Below, in pieces: positions 9,775 through 22,680 of a stretch of 64,000 nt of DNA. This DNA is from Saccharina japonica. Taxonomy: Eukaryota > Sar > Phaeophyceae > Laminariales > Laminariaceae. The translations under genes and the position numbers were made by a program. Location of the stretch: assembly GCA_008828725.1 (NCBI GenBank), contig MEHQ01001746.1, forward strand, positions 203,024 through 267,023. Reading direction: 5' to 3'. Under the pieces are notes generated by a model that ran no database searches, had not been told where the DNA came from, and saw only the letters and a program-made list of their open reading frames with translations. Position 1 is the first letter of the stretch. Every line of letters starts with the position of its first letter.

Positions 9775-12700
9775 ATGAAGCTGGACGGTGGCTCCACCTC
9801 TACGATGTCAGCGGCGACTACGCCCGTTGCGGTAGCAGGGAGTCAGCAGCAGCAGCAGAAGCAACAGCCGGAGGCGCCGGCGCGGATTACGGACGTTTAC
9901 AATTTCGACAACAACGGGCAGCCGGTGGGGCGAGGAAACCGGAGCACCGTGTCGACGGCCACGCACCGCCTGACGGGGCAGCCGGTCGCGGTGAAAAGGA
10001 TGCTGCGCTCGGAGACTAGCCGCTCACAGGTGAGGAAGAGGGGGAAGGGAGGGAGGGGGGGGAAGGGGGCAGCTCGAAGGGGGGGAACAACAGACGAGAG
10101 AACAAAGACTTGCTTGTAGCACGCATTTTTTGTGATGATTTTCAGGACTGTTACGTATGTCAACTCTATTTCTGGTACGATATGGAGAACAATCAGAATT
10201 GGCACTTTCATGGTTTTTCGAGAATACTTTTTTTTTGTATATAAAAAACGAGTATTTTTTTTCGTTTTCTTTTCTTTTTCCTGCTGGTGCCACTGCTGGT
10301 TCACTGGTTGCAGCACATGTCACAAACGGCAGGCGACGTACGACTCGTTTAAGACTCGGCGGCCCATTACGTGGGCCACGAGCCATGAGGTATATGCCGC
10401 GATGGTGTGCCGTGTTGGCCGAGGCAGCAGGCAGACCTCCCCGCAAAACGCTGCGGTTGACCAGTCAAAGTGGACTGCTGTGGACTCTGGACGGATTGCC
10501 AAGGGCTGATGGGCTGATGACTTGTACCTTCAACATGAACCGATTGCGAAGAGCCTACGTACCACCACTACACCAACCTGTCAAAGAACGACAAGAATAG
10601 ATGGGTCAAGGCTGTATGGCCGAGTGTGGACTTTAAACCCTACCCTACCAGCCTACCAGTACCCAGAAGTACCTGGTAGTCTGGTATTAAGTACGAATTA
10701 ATAGTTTGGTGAGTACTGCTGTAATACCATTAATAAGGCAAATTGCTGTCTGAACCGGCCCTCGAGGGGTGTAAGGCGTAAGGCGAAAGTGCTGTTTACT
10801 TACATCTTGCGTGGTTTCTGGTGTACATATACCCGGGGGTACCTGGTACGCGGTACCTGGTAACTGGTGTAACCTCTTTACACTTTTTTCTCGCATTGTA
10901 CGTTTACACAGATACCCGTCTACGAGTATCACTCTTCTCTGGCACCATTCCCATGATATCCCAACTCTAGATCCTATATAGACGTACTCGTAGCCACCTT
11001 GTCTCGTGCTGTCCTCCATATCTCGTTGGTTGTTGGTCGTTCGTTGTGGCTGGTGCAGTTGGTTGAGGGTGCGGCGATTAATCGATAAATTCCCACTTTG
11101 GACGCGTATTTCAACCTGCGACTTCAATATACAGCAGCAGCAGGACGCATTTGTGCCCTCGTCATGTCATAGGCTGCTGTCAGTCTGTCACGGTCGTGCG
11201 CGATGGGGTGTGGTGTCGTTTTGTACAGCGGTGTCTTGTATATGTACGTTGGAACCCGCTCGTTGAAAGTGAATCACAGCCCGAAGCCGGCGTCGTTGGC
11301 GGTTGGCGCAAGCATGAGCTTGAGAAGCATCAGCTTTTTGCAATTGCTCCGCTTTTCACATATTTTCCCCACGTGCAGTTGCCCAGGCAGAGTTGCGCAG
11401 GCACATGCATGATGGGTGACACTTAAGGGGAAATAACCATACAGCAGTATAGGCATGACATCAGGCATGGCGATTCTGCGCAGACTTTAGTTGTCGCCGG
11501 AATTCCACGAATACTGCCCGCTTTCATGTTGATACCGGTACATATGGTACAACTACCGGTACAGGGTACGAGCTACGAAAAGCTGCTGCTGTACTCACTC
11601 GTTCTCGTATTAATATATAGAACACTCAGTATCATCGCAGAATAGGGTTTCGGCGATTCTGAATTTTTCGATGCGACGCACAGGTGTAGCAGGTGTGGTC
11701 GTCATTACGTAAGATACATCGGACTCGTGTTGTACTCACCGCCGATGCACCCACTTGGCACTCTTGAATCGTCGGCGGGCAGACATGATACATACGATAC
11801 ATATATATGAACATACACACATAGAATCGTGTGGTTATTGTGGTTTTATGGGGTAAATAAAATAGCAGCACACCGCAGCCAAAATTTTGTCTGCGACGAG
11901 ACGACAGCAGTTCCGAGAGACATTTGCATCTCTATATAAAGCCAAGCCAAGCCAATAGTAGGAACGATCGGCTGGTGTCATCGCCACATGACAGGTACAT
12001 ACATATCAGAACCGGAACACGTCGTTTAGCCTAACTTCGTTGCTTCTCCGACGCGGCATGACCTCGCTCCTGACATTGGCGTCCGAAAAGTAAAGGCTGA
12101 CTTTGGCCGCTTGTGGGCGAGACTGTGAACAAACATGGCATATTCTTTAGGAAACCCCCATGACTCGGTTGTCAGCATTAATTCAGGGGACATTCCGTAA
12201 ACTGAAACACGCCTCCGCACTATTATTAATAATAATTAATACAAGAGTTGCCTTCTCCGACCCGCGGCCTTGAATACTACCGGTATGCTGCTCTCGCCAC
12301 CCAGCTAAATACGGCTTGTGTGGCTCTCGAATCTCCCCAGTTTTTTGTTATTGGGTACTCTCGCGTCTTTTTATGGACTGGCGGGAGGGCGTGTGCGGAT
12401 CGCAGACCCCAAGTGAGATCAGACCAGATTCCGTGCGATACAATAAATTCTCCCCTATAAAGTGATGACGTATTTATACCTCCACTTCCGTCCATGCTTT
12501 CATTGGGACCCTCCCCGCTCGGTACCGTCAAAGTACGGTACATGGGCGGGCCCGGTCAACATGGCGCTGGCGGCCAGGCCAGGCCGCCTGTGGCCCTGTG
12601 GCCCGAGCAATATGTCAACATGCACTGCAATCGTACCTGGTATTTGCTGCTGTACTACGTTCTAATGAGGGCCGAAATTCGAAATTCGAAACAATTCTCG

Positions 12701-15488
12701 GGGTCGCGAGTCGCGACCGCACTTCGTGACGGCAAGCGGCGAGATCGATGTCACGAACAGCTTTCTGTCTGTCTGTCCTTCGAAGCAATGCTAATGCTGT
12801 ACAGAAGGGTGTAACTTCATAAGTAGATGGTGAAATGTTACGCTGGCGCACATTTCCCCCGTAAATATATGCCGTGTTTTCACCACGAGCCGTAAGTGTG
12901 GTGCGACTTGCCGCACCTCGAGTTTTTGTTGTGTGTCACACCTTTTTTCGCCGTTTATACAGCAGCAGTAGGCGAAAAACGAAAAACGGCCTCTGGTAGC
13001 CCCCCGAGGGGTCCCCGGGGCCCCTCCGTGGGGGGGGGGGTGGTCGCCTACGGTTCGTGGTGCGGCCTGCGGCATTTTATGCTGTGCATTATATCGAGTA
13101 TATGGTACGCTATTCAAAAGTTGTCCGGCTTTGATTTTCATACTATTCAGAGAAATGGTTGATTTCATAGTTGAAGAAGAACGACCACTTTTTCAGTATC
13201 TGCGTGGCGCGTCCAGCAGTCAGCACTACGTATAAAAAAAAAGAAAAGGGTTCGTATCATGCTGACTACTGTATCATAACATGATGTAATATGTACGATA
13301 TACCTCCTGTGTACACAGTAGTAGTCAGCAGCCAGTGAGTGAGCCGGTCAGCGGTGGCCCAGGTTGTGAGTCATATCATATACCAGGTATACATATTTAA
13401 TAGTTGAGAGTGGTGAGGTGGTGGGGTTCATTGTTGATACTTCTGAAGGCTCATGGTCTCATGGTTGATAAGAGTCGTTGCCGACACCGTCTGGGTATCA
13501 TGAATGACATCATAACAGGAACCATTATACCATTATATCATATTATATGTTGTACATGTATACCTCGTATATACACAGATGTTCTTATTTTTTTTTAATG
13601 ATCTCATACGATATCGGCGCGCTATTTTATTTTTTTCCGCTTCGCTGCACATGCTGCACACACATCTTTGCCCGCCCTGCGCCCCCCCATCTCGTCCCAT
13701 GCCCTTGCCACAGCACAAAAACATTCCTACGAGTACCCTTCCCTGGCTTTACCTTAATGTATCGTCTATCGTCTACCGTGCTGGCTTGACCGTATCGGCT
13801 TGCAGGTGATGGAGGAAGTGAACATGCTGAAAGTGGCGGGGGCACATCCGAACGTCGTGACGATGCAGGCGTTTTTCGAGGACCAAGACTCGTTCTACAT
13901 CGTCATGGAGATGTGTCAGGGGGGAGAGCTTTACCACCGCTTGGCCGACAAGGTACATAGGGTAGCTCATTTTTCTCCTCTCTAACTTTTTTAGTCTTTG
14001 CTCTTGTTCTTTTTTTTTGTCTTTTTTGTTTGTTCTTCCTCTCTTCTTTTCCTGTTTTTTTTTTTTTTTTTTTCCGTCATTGCTTGTTTGTAGTTTTTTA
14101 TTCTCTTTATTTTGTCTCCTTTTTCCTTTTCTTTCGTTTTATTTTTATTTTTTTATTTCTCGTTCGAAAGTATTTACATTGTGTATGTTTCGGTTTGATG
14201 TTCTCCCTTTTTCTCAAGCAACCTTACGTACGAGTGATCCGATTCTTCGGTTTTACTTGTATTTCTCGTTCTCTTTTTCCTCTCTTACCCTGTTATTTGT
14301 TGTTTTTCCCGCACGGCAACACGACGACGAGCCCGATTCCGATTTCATATGTCCTTTTTTTTTCAACTTTTTTTTTTCGATTTTAGCCGGCACGGGTCCA
14401 ATCCTGATGTGTTTTCTATATGTGCGGATGTATGCGACGTGTTTCGCGTCATAATAACGCCGCCGACGTTTTTCATTGGCCATCTCGCGTTGATTTTTCG
14501 GTTTCGATTCGTTTCGCAGGGGCGTTACTCGGAAGGCCAGGCGGCGCGAATCATGGCGGAGGTGGCAGAGGCGGTAGGCTTCCTCCATCGTAAAGGAATC
14601 GTGCACTTTGACCTGGTACGTGCGCATTCCTTCTATTAATAGTCTACAGTAATTCCATAGCTGGTACTTTGGGTGTCGAAAGTTCAAAGCCCTTCGAGTG
14701 TAGGTGCGAATGTATCGATTACCGATTCCACTTATTATTTTGAAGACCACGTTTTAGTTCGCCGTCGAAGTGTAGATTGACCCAGTTCAGTCACTTTTTC
14801 AGATCTAAGCGCGCCGCAAAAATAGGCAAGGCTGCTTGAGGGGCAAAATGTGCTGTAGTAGTACTGTCAATACCACTACTATATATGCCCCTAATGTAAC
14901 GATCGTTTGTATGAATTATTACTATGCAAATGCTCCTTATATTTTGGGACAGATGGCCCCCGAAATAGCGACCTACACAATGATAACGCGTACCTAAGCA
15001 ATTATACCGTGTACGTCGCTACTTACTGTCAGTCGTCTCCAATCAGCATGCGCCCAGGAGTGCAGGCAGATCATCTTTCGCCCGTGCCTTACGACGCCTT
15101 GAATTGCAACCAGTGTGACTCGGACACCAATCCTTGTCATCTTATCATCCACCCCCCAACGACGCAGTGTGGTAGTAACTACTATGTAACCGTCACCTTT
15201 TTCAGCGTCAATTGTTTCCTCTGCACTCCCCAATAGAGTTGATACATAGCAGCGCTGGGGCATTGCTGCTTCTGAAGCGATTCTTTTGGCCAACTTATTC
15301 TCCTCTTGTACGTGTGTATATACTAATCGTATTGTTTCCCTTTTCGTTTCCCCTTGTGCCGGCCTCTCGCTTTCCTCCCCCCCCCCCACATCCCATCCCA
15401 TCCCTACCGCACTGGTGTCGCTGACATTGTCGGTTCCCTTTGCCGCCGTTGGTGCGCGGTGGTGGCTCTTGTGTCGCCGGATTACATC

Positions 15489-15521
<33 letters not shown>

Positions 15522-18316
15522 TCGACAACAGAAACCCGAGAACATCATGCTAGGTGAGAGGCGGGAGGAGGAGTGGGAGAGAGACATTCCTTCGGGGGAT
15601 ATATGCTATGTAGTGTTTTGGTGGTATCATGTGTGGGTGATTCGTTTTTGTCCTGATTGTTGGCTTGATGGTGTTTGTGATGATGATATCGGTGTTGGTT
15701 TTGGTGAGGGGGTGACGACGTATAGAGGTGTGTCGACGGCTTTGCGGTTGTTATTTTTTCGTGCATCGTTTATGTTTAGTCTATCGATAGTGGATTCTTC
15801 TGGTAACGTTGCTCTCGTACCGTGTATATTGTCGGGGCCTGGAGGTTTCCTGTACAACATTTCTATTAACGGCATGTAAGTAAGGTGGTCGGTTTGGTTT
15901 TGCTGGTGGTTTGGTCGCGTCATGCCGAGGCATACAATCTCACCCTTCCTCCTCCACGGCTGTTGTTCCTGTCTTGCTCCCTTTTTTTTGTTGCTTCAAT
16001 TTTTTTTTTTTTTTGTCCAGCTGTGGGCGATGACGATTGCGTCCCCGAGGTGCGCCTTGCGGACTTCGGGTCGGCCTTCATGCAGCACCGACAGATCTGC
16101 ACCGCCAGAGACTACACCGTCGCGTACAGGTGACATACTTTGATGTTGGTGTATGATACGCTATGATGTGTCTGACACGCTATGATGTTAATGTATGACA
16201 GGCTATGATGTTATGTATGAGGAGGGATGGACGTTTGCAGACGCGCTTTCGTTGGCTTGTCTCGGGAGCTGTCCTACAACAACTGGTTTTAAGTTTTGCG
16301 CACACCCAACCTGTTTTCGATTTTGCAGCCAGATTGCTATAATGTGTTTCCGCGTCTTGCGGTTGTATACCAGTACCATGCACGATGAGTTTCGACCAAT
16401 TTTTTCGGACCACAAGGTCGACGAGTCTTTGAATTTCGATAAATAGATACTTGGAAGTATACCTGGTACTATTACGGGGGGCCATAGTAAACCCTAGTAA
16501 ATAGGACCTACGATAGACACGAAAACCTATGCGTATATTTTCCTGTTTTTTCCAACAATTTTTGGTCCGATTTACTTCGTACCGGTATGGTCCGTAGTAA
16601 TACATATATCGCACCGCCTCTTACCTCTCCCCTTCCACCGCGTCTCGTTTGTTGGTTTCGTTCCAGTGCCCCCGAGGTACTGACTCGCCAGGCTGTGGAC
16701 GAAAAGGTGGACATGTGGGCTTTGGGGGTGGTGATGTGGGTGGTCCTCACCGGGAGGCACCCTTTTGACGCCAACGTTAACCTCTCCGAGGAAGAGGTGG
16801 CGCGCAGGCTCGCCGAGCAAGAACCGGACCTCAGGGTGAGGAGGATTCATATGTTGCTGCTTTTCTACTCCAGGCACACGGGGGGGGGGGTGTACTCATG
16901 CCGTGCACGGCCGTAGTCATATGACCATAGACCCTCGCATCCCTACAATGCCGGGACGGAGCACGTTGGGTTTTCACCAACCAGGCAGACATTGCTTGCA
17001 CCAAGCGCGAAGCGCCGTGAGGTATTGGGCGAGTCGCATGGAGGGTGAGCTGCGCCCTGCTAAAAACCGCCTCCGAGGCGGACTTGCATATGGACGACAG
17101 CTTCAATAAGTTAATTTAATTTCTGGTGTGGCCACTTCCGGAGACAGCAACGGGTTTCACTATGTAACCGCCTCGTGGATACCTTACCATATTAACACTA
17201 TGTGATACGACCATTCCCCTTGTGCGGAGCCAAGGTTCTCCACCCCGCACAAATGATCTACTCGACCGCCAGCTTTAGTGACCGCCAAAAAAAAAAAAAA
17301 AAAACCGGCACCCTGGTTGTCTAGCTCACGCAGCGAGTGGCGTGTTTTACAGCGTCGTTGCCAACCGACGCCAACCCGGGGGGGCACACGGGAGGGGTTA
17401 AGTTGCGATGCTGGAAAAAAACGAAAACACCACGGCTGATTTGAGTATTTTGTAGAATTGTTGGCTACCATACCAACACCATACCAATAGCATTGCTGTA
17501 GTAGTGTTTATATGTAGCATGCCTTGCTATCACACCAACGCCATACCAACATTATTGTTTGTGGCATGTTGGTACTTACGTGGCTCAGGTGGTATGATAC
17601 GTACATGTCATATATACCAGGGCTTTGCCGTTTTTTTTGTAACTTTTTTGTAATTTTTGATGGCTGTGTATAGTTTTTTTCTTCTCGCGAAAAACAATGT
17701 CATACTGCGCCTTTATCGCTTCGCCTACTATTCGCCGACACGCATGCTTCTCGGGGGCGTTCCCGTGCTTCTAAATACAATGGCGCGTATGCTGCAAATA
17801 GGCGACAACGATTTTGACCCCCTCCTCCCTCCTCTCGATGGCAACCGTCCTTGCTCTTGTGTATCTCTCCCCCCCCACCCCTCCGTCAAGCAGTCCCCAG
17901 GCATCCGCCACGTCTCTCCCGAGGGCAAGGACCTCGTGCGCCGCCTCCTCGCCAAGGACCCCGAAGACAGACCCTCCGCACACCAGATGCTCTCCCACCC
18001 CTGGCTCCGCGCCGTCATGACACGAGCCAAGGTTTCCTCGCGAGACCCCAAGAAGCAGCAGCAGCAGCAGCAGCTGAAGCAGCAGCGCAGGCGTCAGCGC
18101 ATGGTGGAGGCTGTGTGTGCCGGGTCTCCGGTGTCGCCGGCTCCGCGTGTTGGCGTTGAGGGAGGGGAGCAGGCTAGGGTTTCGTCGCCGAGGAGGCGCC
18201 GGCAGGCCGTCGGGACGGGGCAGCTGGAGGAGGGGGCGGGGGTGGGGGCGTCGGTGGCTGCGGCGACGGTGGCGGCGGTGGCTAGCGTTACCGGAGGGGA
18301 CCACCTGTCGGCTTGA
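9775..18316 (+). CDS. Ser/Thr protein kinase, CAMK/DAPK-like (unit 1)
   Basis: Seven exons: 9775-10029, 13806-13952, 14520-14615, 15532-15553, 16021-16129, 16667-16835, 17894-18316. All introns are GT-AG and phases agree throughout, giving 406 residues. Seen: glycine loop GRGNRSTV (52-59), VAVK lysine 74, HFDLKPEN (Asp165, Asn170), DFG (188-190), APE (211-213), DMW (225-227), DPEDRPSAHQML and HPW (301-303). The HRD arginine is Phe, as in the death-associated kinase family, so regulation by activation-loop phosphorylation is less likely (non-RD). After the domain come poly-Gln, Arg-rich and Ala/Val-rich segments. There is no EF hand, so it is not a CDPK. Exon 4 is a 22-nt microexon encoding KPENIML. 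Intron 1 is 3.8 kb; introns 5 and 6 carry a MITE and a dispersed repeat. The start at 9775 is the first ATG in frame and is uncertain. Confidence 0.88.
13319..13324. other. Empty target site of the 989-bp insertion
   Basis: TAGTAG occurs once here in intron 1 of the unit 1 kinase. In unit 2 the same six bases flank the inserted element on both sides. Confidence 0.8.
16470..16602. mobile_element. MITE M1 in kinase intron 5 (unit 1)
   Basis: Starts TATTACGGGGGGCCATAG and ends with a diverged inverted terminus (TCCGTAGTAATA). The left terminus carries an extra ACCCTAGTAA before the shared AATAGGACC. Confidence 0.65.
16880..17105. repeat. G-run-associated dispersed repeat R1 (kinase intron 6, unit 1)
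   Basis: Begins with a run of about 10 G, then TGTACTCATGCCGTGCACGG, a segment with CATAGACCCTCGCATCC, CAATGCCGGGACGGAGCA, ACCAACCAGGCAGACATTGC, and GAGTCGCATGGAGGGTGAGC. The same order of blocks recurs near 32940 and, inverted, near 31916. No coding capacity. Confidence 0.75.
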
Positions 18317-18319
18317 TTG

Positions 18320-18790
18320 GCTCGATTGGTCTGCTTGATCGGTGGGCTTGGTTGGGTTTACGGATGGGCTTGACATTTTGATGATTGCTGGTTGTGTTGG
18401 CTTGGATGAAGAGGCTATGACGGAAGCTTTTGATTGGTCTGCTTGATTTATCTGGTTGGTTTATCTGCTCTATTGAGTTGCTTGATTTTGTTGAGGCATT
18501 TGACTGACTTTGATTTGATGATAGCTTTGGTTGGCTTGATTGAGGCCGGCGGCTTTTGATTGCCGTGGTTCGCTTGGTCTGCTTGATTGGCTGGACGGCG
18601 ACTTGACTTGATGACGGTTTTTGTGTGATGATTTTGATGGCTGCGTGATCGGCATGAGGGCGGCTTTTGGTACACGCTTAGCCTGATTCGTCTCTGCTTG
18701 ACTGGCGTGAACGGATCGGGCTGCTTGACTGGATTTTGATTCGCTTAAGCAGCCTGGCCTGATTGGTCTGATTCGCTTTTGATCGAGACT
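18320..18790. repeat. TTGATTGG-type degenerate minisatellite (unit 1)
   Basis: Starts at the kinase stop codon. Words such as GCTTGATTGG, TCTGCTTGATT and TTGATGAT recur without fixed spacing. The partner in unit 2 is 51650-52120. It probably includes the kinase 3' UTR. Confidence 0.6.
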
Positions 18791-19804
18791 CGGGTCGTCG
18801 CGATATGAGGCAGGATCGACTTCTGCCATGATAAATGGAACATACTGATACGGGCGGAAAGGGGTGCTACCCCTATACTGTAGTGGTATATACATGCTGT
18901 ACAAAACAACGGAAGTTGGGCAGTGTATGTCGCGAGGGTGATGTCTGCGGGAATTTGCCCGGAAGAAAAACAGGAGGGGCGGGTAGAGACAGACGGGGGT
19001 GATGATGATGCATGCGATCATCCATCCGACCAGATACTTACTTCTTCCTGGCTTTTACTTGGCGTGCGGAAGCCTGCTTGTAGTTTTTTTTTTTTTTTTT
19101 TTTTTCTTGGTGTTTTTGTTTTGGTGTTTTGTTTTGTGCCGACTGACGTGGTGTTTGTCGCACCGCGTCGAAGTCGGTGTGAATTGCAGGCATTTCGTAC
19201 GGGGTGGGCTTTTGTAGGGAGCAGGGCGTCCCGACGCGGCGGCGTGTAGCTTTTGCTGCGTCGCCGCTCGCCCCGCCTTTGGTGTGGCGTGGCGTATGCC
19301 ATATAGCGAAAGGGTTGTGTTTTAAGCGACAGGGGTTATTTTTTTGCCGTCCTCGTCCTGAAGGAGATCGCCATGTAAGGGATACTTCCCGCGCTTTCGC
19401 TCTCTCTCTCTTTTGTCTAGGCTAGACACTGTTCAGTTAATCCTCGCAAAAAAAATGAGACGCTCTTGTGGTGTAATGCGAGGGGAGGGGTGTCTATTTC
19501 GTTAGGCCGACGACGATCACCCCTACTGCATCACCGCCAAAATGTACATTGTTTTCTAGAGCAGGTTTTCCAGAGCCGGGGTAGGCGTATGCGTTGAGGC
19601 ACAAAAGGCACGGCCACAGAGGCGGGTCGTTCAGACCAGCATCGTTCCAAATCAGAAGTAGGGAGGATACGATCAGGCCCGGTGGCTTCATAAGTCTGCC
19701 ATTTGCAGCGCCACCGTCGAGAGCTGGGGGAGGCGGGGGGGGGGGGGGGGGTGCGTGCTTTTCTCATGGACAAGGACTGCTATTGGCGATCCGAAGAGTA
19801 TTCT

Positions 19805-19976
19805 CTCGCAACCATGTCGCTTTAAGCACCCGACGACAAGAGTTTCAGTGATTCCGCTGTTCCTTACCACACCATATCCCCCACCCCTGAGACACATATT
19901 CACTCACGTCGCAATGACGTATCGGTCTCTTTGCACACCGGATGCGGCAAGTGCGAAGTATTGATTGACTACAAAG
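19805..19976. other. Non-homologous block, unit 1 version
   Basis: The two units match up to GAGTATTCT and again from GCATGATAACAC. Between these points unit 1 has 172 bp and unit 2 has 121 bp of unrelated sequence. Confidence 0.7.
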
Positions 19977-20740
19977 CATGATAACACATAGATAATGGGA
20001 GGGGTAGATGATTGGATGGAGGGATGGGGTAGATGCTTGCATGGAGGGATGGACAGTAGGCGGGTGGGTGGGTGGGTGGGTTGAGCGGGGGTGGATGGTT
20101 GGGTCTGTCCTTGAGCCGCTTATAGATGTAGTGCTGCTGGCGTCAAGAGCCGGTGGGCAGGTTGAGGCGCTGGCGAGTTAGGGGAGGGGAGAGCCTGGCT
20201 GTCGGGCGAGAACCGCTAGAGGCGGGTCTGCCTTGTGTTTGGTGAGGAACACCCAAGCCAAGCCATGTTACCCCGAACGAACATGGAGCGTTCATCGTAG
20301 GCCGCCGTGAGTTGCGGTGGCGTGTGTGCGCTTCACGGACAGCTTTCGTAAGTAGTACGTAAGTAGTAGTGTTGAATGTATACTAGTGTTTTTTTTTTTT
20401 TTTACCGTGCGGTCTTGTCTCGTTGGTTTGCTTTGCGTAAAAGTGTTGTTTGTATCATCGAATCGGCTTGTGTAGTCAGTACGTTGCAGTTTTTTTTGCT
20501 CCTTACGTATGTATACGTCCCCAAATGTACAATGAGAGAGGGGGGACAAAAGGAAAGATGCAGACAGACGCGCGATGAGAGCGAACCGAACGAAGCTACT
20601 TCGCGTGGTGGGGGAGGGTCTAGGCAGGGGAGAGGTTGTGTGCTGTGCAACAGTCAAGTCTTGTACAGGGTATATTAGCTGCTGCGTCACGCTCATCGTG
20701 CGTAGATATGGCTTTTCTTGCATGCGTGCACCGTTCGCGC

Positions 20741-20819
20741 ATGAGCATGCATGCCAAAAACACATATTATGGTATAAAGCATGAGCATGCATGCCGAAAA
20801 CACATATTATGGTATAAAT
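20741..20819. repeat. Two tandem 40-bp repeats (unit 1)
   Basis: ATGAGCATGCATGCC followed by AAAACACATATTATGGTATA, twice in tandem with one substitution. Duplicated at 54015-54093. Confidence 0.9.
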
Positions 20820-20929
20820 ACATGTCGTATACATTGCATCTATCTGATGAATGCCATTTATAGAGGGCAGCGGTGGGCCTGACATGCCAGACGCGCTGCT
20901 ACGTGTTGGCCCGACCGATAGTCTACAGT

Positions 20930-21095
20930 AGGCTGTGACGCGGTCTCGACGGGTGTGACGGGGCGGATGACGGCTGTAACGTGGTAGTTGACGTCTGTCA
21001 TCCAATAGTTGATGCCTGTGACCGGTAGTCGACTTTTGTGACGCGTTAGTTGACGCAGGTGACGGAGTAGTTGACGCAGGTGACGCGGGGTGTAG
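20930..21095. repeat. TAGTTGACGYnnGTGACG minisatellite (unit 1)
   Basis: Six or seven imperfect repeats of about 21 bp with the core AGTTGACGCAGGTGACG. Partner at 54204-54369 in unit 2. Confidence 0.75.
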
Positions 21096-22404
21096 TAGTA
21101 GTTCTCGTGATGAGTGACGATGATGGTGATGCCTGGACTGAGCAGGCTGAATTTGTTCGCCCGGGTCGTCGACAGTCTGCATTCGTAGGCGATGAACGGA
21201 CTCCCGACATTTCTTTGGTGCTGTGACACTTGGACTTGCTTGATTTCATTGATTGATTACTTGACAACAACGAACGGGTGATGGATGATGAGTGATATGA
21301 ATAGTGGTCTCTATATAGGCAGGGTAGGGTGTGTGCTTGATTAATTGGTTGATTGATTCTGGTTTCGTTGGTTAATTCGTTGATTGATTGATTGCAGTTT
21401 GGGGCTGCCATTTTTTAATTTATTATTACGATGGCACGGAAAAATGAACAAAAAATATGATGGTGTGCTTAATGATGATTGCAGGGTCCGCCCTTTTATT
21501 ATGCATGCCGTTTTACCGACTATCTCGGTCCGCTTGTCGTTGATAGGATATACCTGGTATACCTGAGGTGTACTTTGCTGTATACTGAGAGAAGTTTGTG
21601 GCACGCAGTTTTCTGACTGGTGAAAAAAAATAGTATTTTATAGCGGGCAAAAGCCGGAGCTTGCGAGTTTTCTTGGATAAGCCGATATGGATGTGCGGTG
21701 TCTTAAGTTGTAGAGGTACGGATTACGCTACACTCCTCCTCTCTTGCTGTGTATTGAATGGTAATAGTAATGTATTCCACATATTTTGTGATGGTCTTCT
21801 TACGATTGTCTTGAAAAAATACGGCTGTCCCCGTGCCCCAGTCGTTTCAACGCCTTCGGGACCCCCCGGGAGAGGAGAGGGCGACCGAAACAAACAGCGA
21901 CCGCTTTGTTTGGTGTCACACCAACCTTTTACATACGAGAAGCAACGATGAGCGAGCGCCCAGCGTTACGGACAACCACTTTCTATCACCCCCCGATCGC
22001 GCCAAAGTGACGTATTACTGTAAAGTTTAACTTTTTCCCACCAATTTCTCCGACCATTATTATTGCTGTAAATTGTCATAAATGTTGTCACTTTTCCCCG
22101 CCGATTTCCCCCTCTCTAAAAGCCCTAAAGCACAAGGCCGAGAAGAGTTTGGTTGGACGGTTGGACGAGCGAGAGTTTTGGCATGTTATACACCACCACC
22201 GATCGATCGATACAAAAATGGCCTCGAAGCGGGTTGTGTACGTACTCAAATTGTGTGGCTCAACACACTACGTTTGCGCCCAAGAGCGCGGGGTTTGACC
22301 CAGGCAGTGGCGTCTGCGTAGTACTGGTGTAGCTGTCTGTCGGTACTCCTGGCCGTACGGGGGCAACGTCCCGGGATGATCGTAAAACGCATGGCAACGT
22401 GCGT

Positions 22405-22550
22405 TTTGAGCAGCGCCATCCCTGGCAGGTAAACTTGTACAGTAGGTGGGAGTTGTCAGAAGACAAGACAGATCGACGTACCACAACATTATTTTTGAGC
22501 AGCTTCATCCCTGGCAGGTAGGTGCGTGTTGTAAGAAAGCAAGACAGATA
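22405..22550. repeat. Imperfect direct repeat (unit 1)
   Basis: GAGCAGCGCCATCCCTGGCA and GAGCAGCTTCATCCCTGGCA head two related stretches, each ending in AAGACAGAT, about 90 bp apart and immediately before a MITE M1 copy. Duplicated near 55676-55821. Confidence 0.65.
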
Positions 22551-22680
22551 TTACGGGGGACCCTACGTAGTGAATAGAACCTACGGTGTATACAAAAACC
22601 TACCTGGTATATATTTATTTACCTATTTTTACTAACAATATTTGGTCCTATTTACTGTCTATATGGTCCTCCGTCATATA
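22549..22680. mobile_element. MITE M1 (unit 1, intergenic)
   Basis: Starts TATTACGGGGGACCCTACG and ends GGTCCTCCGTCATATA. The interior shares TTTTTACTAACAATATTTGG with the copy at 30092. Confidence 0.65.

Noticed and set aside
10614..10650. A tRNA-like A box (ATGGCCGAGTGTGG)
   Set aside because: No B box lies at the right distance and no cloverleaf can be drawn.
9775..18316. A calcium-dependent protein kinase (CDPK)
   Set aside because: There are no EF-hand motifs after the kinase domain; the tail is Gln-, Arg- and Ala-rich.
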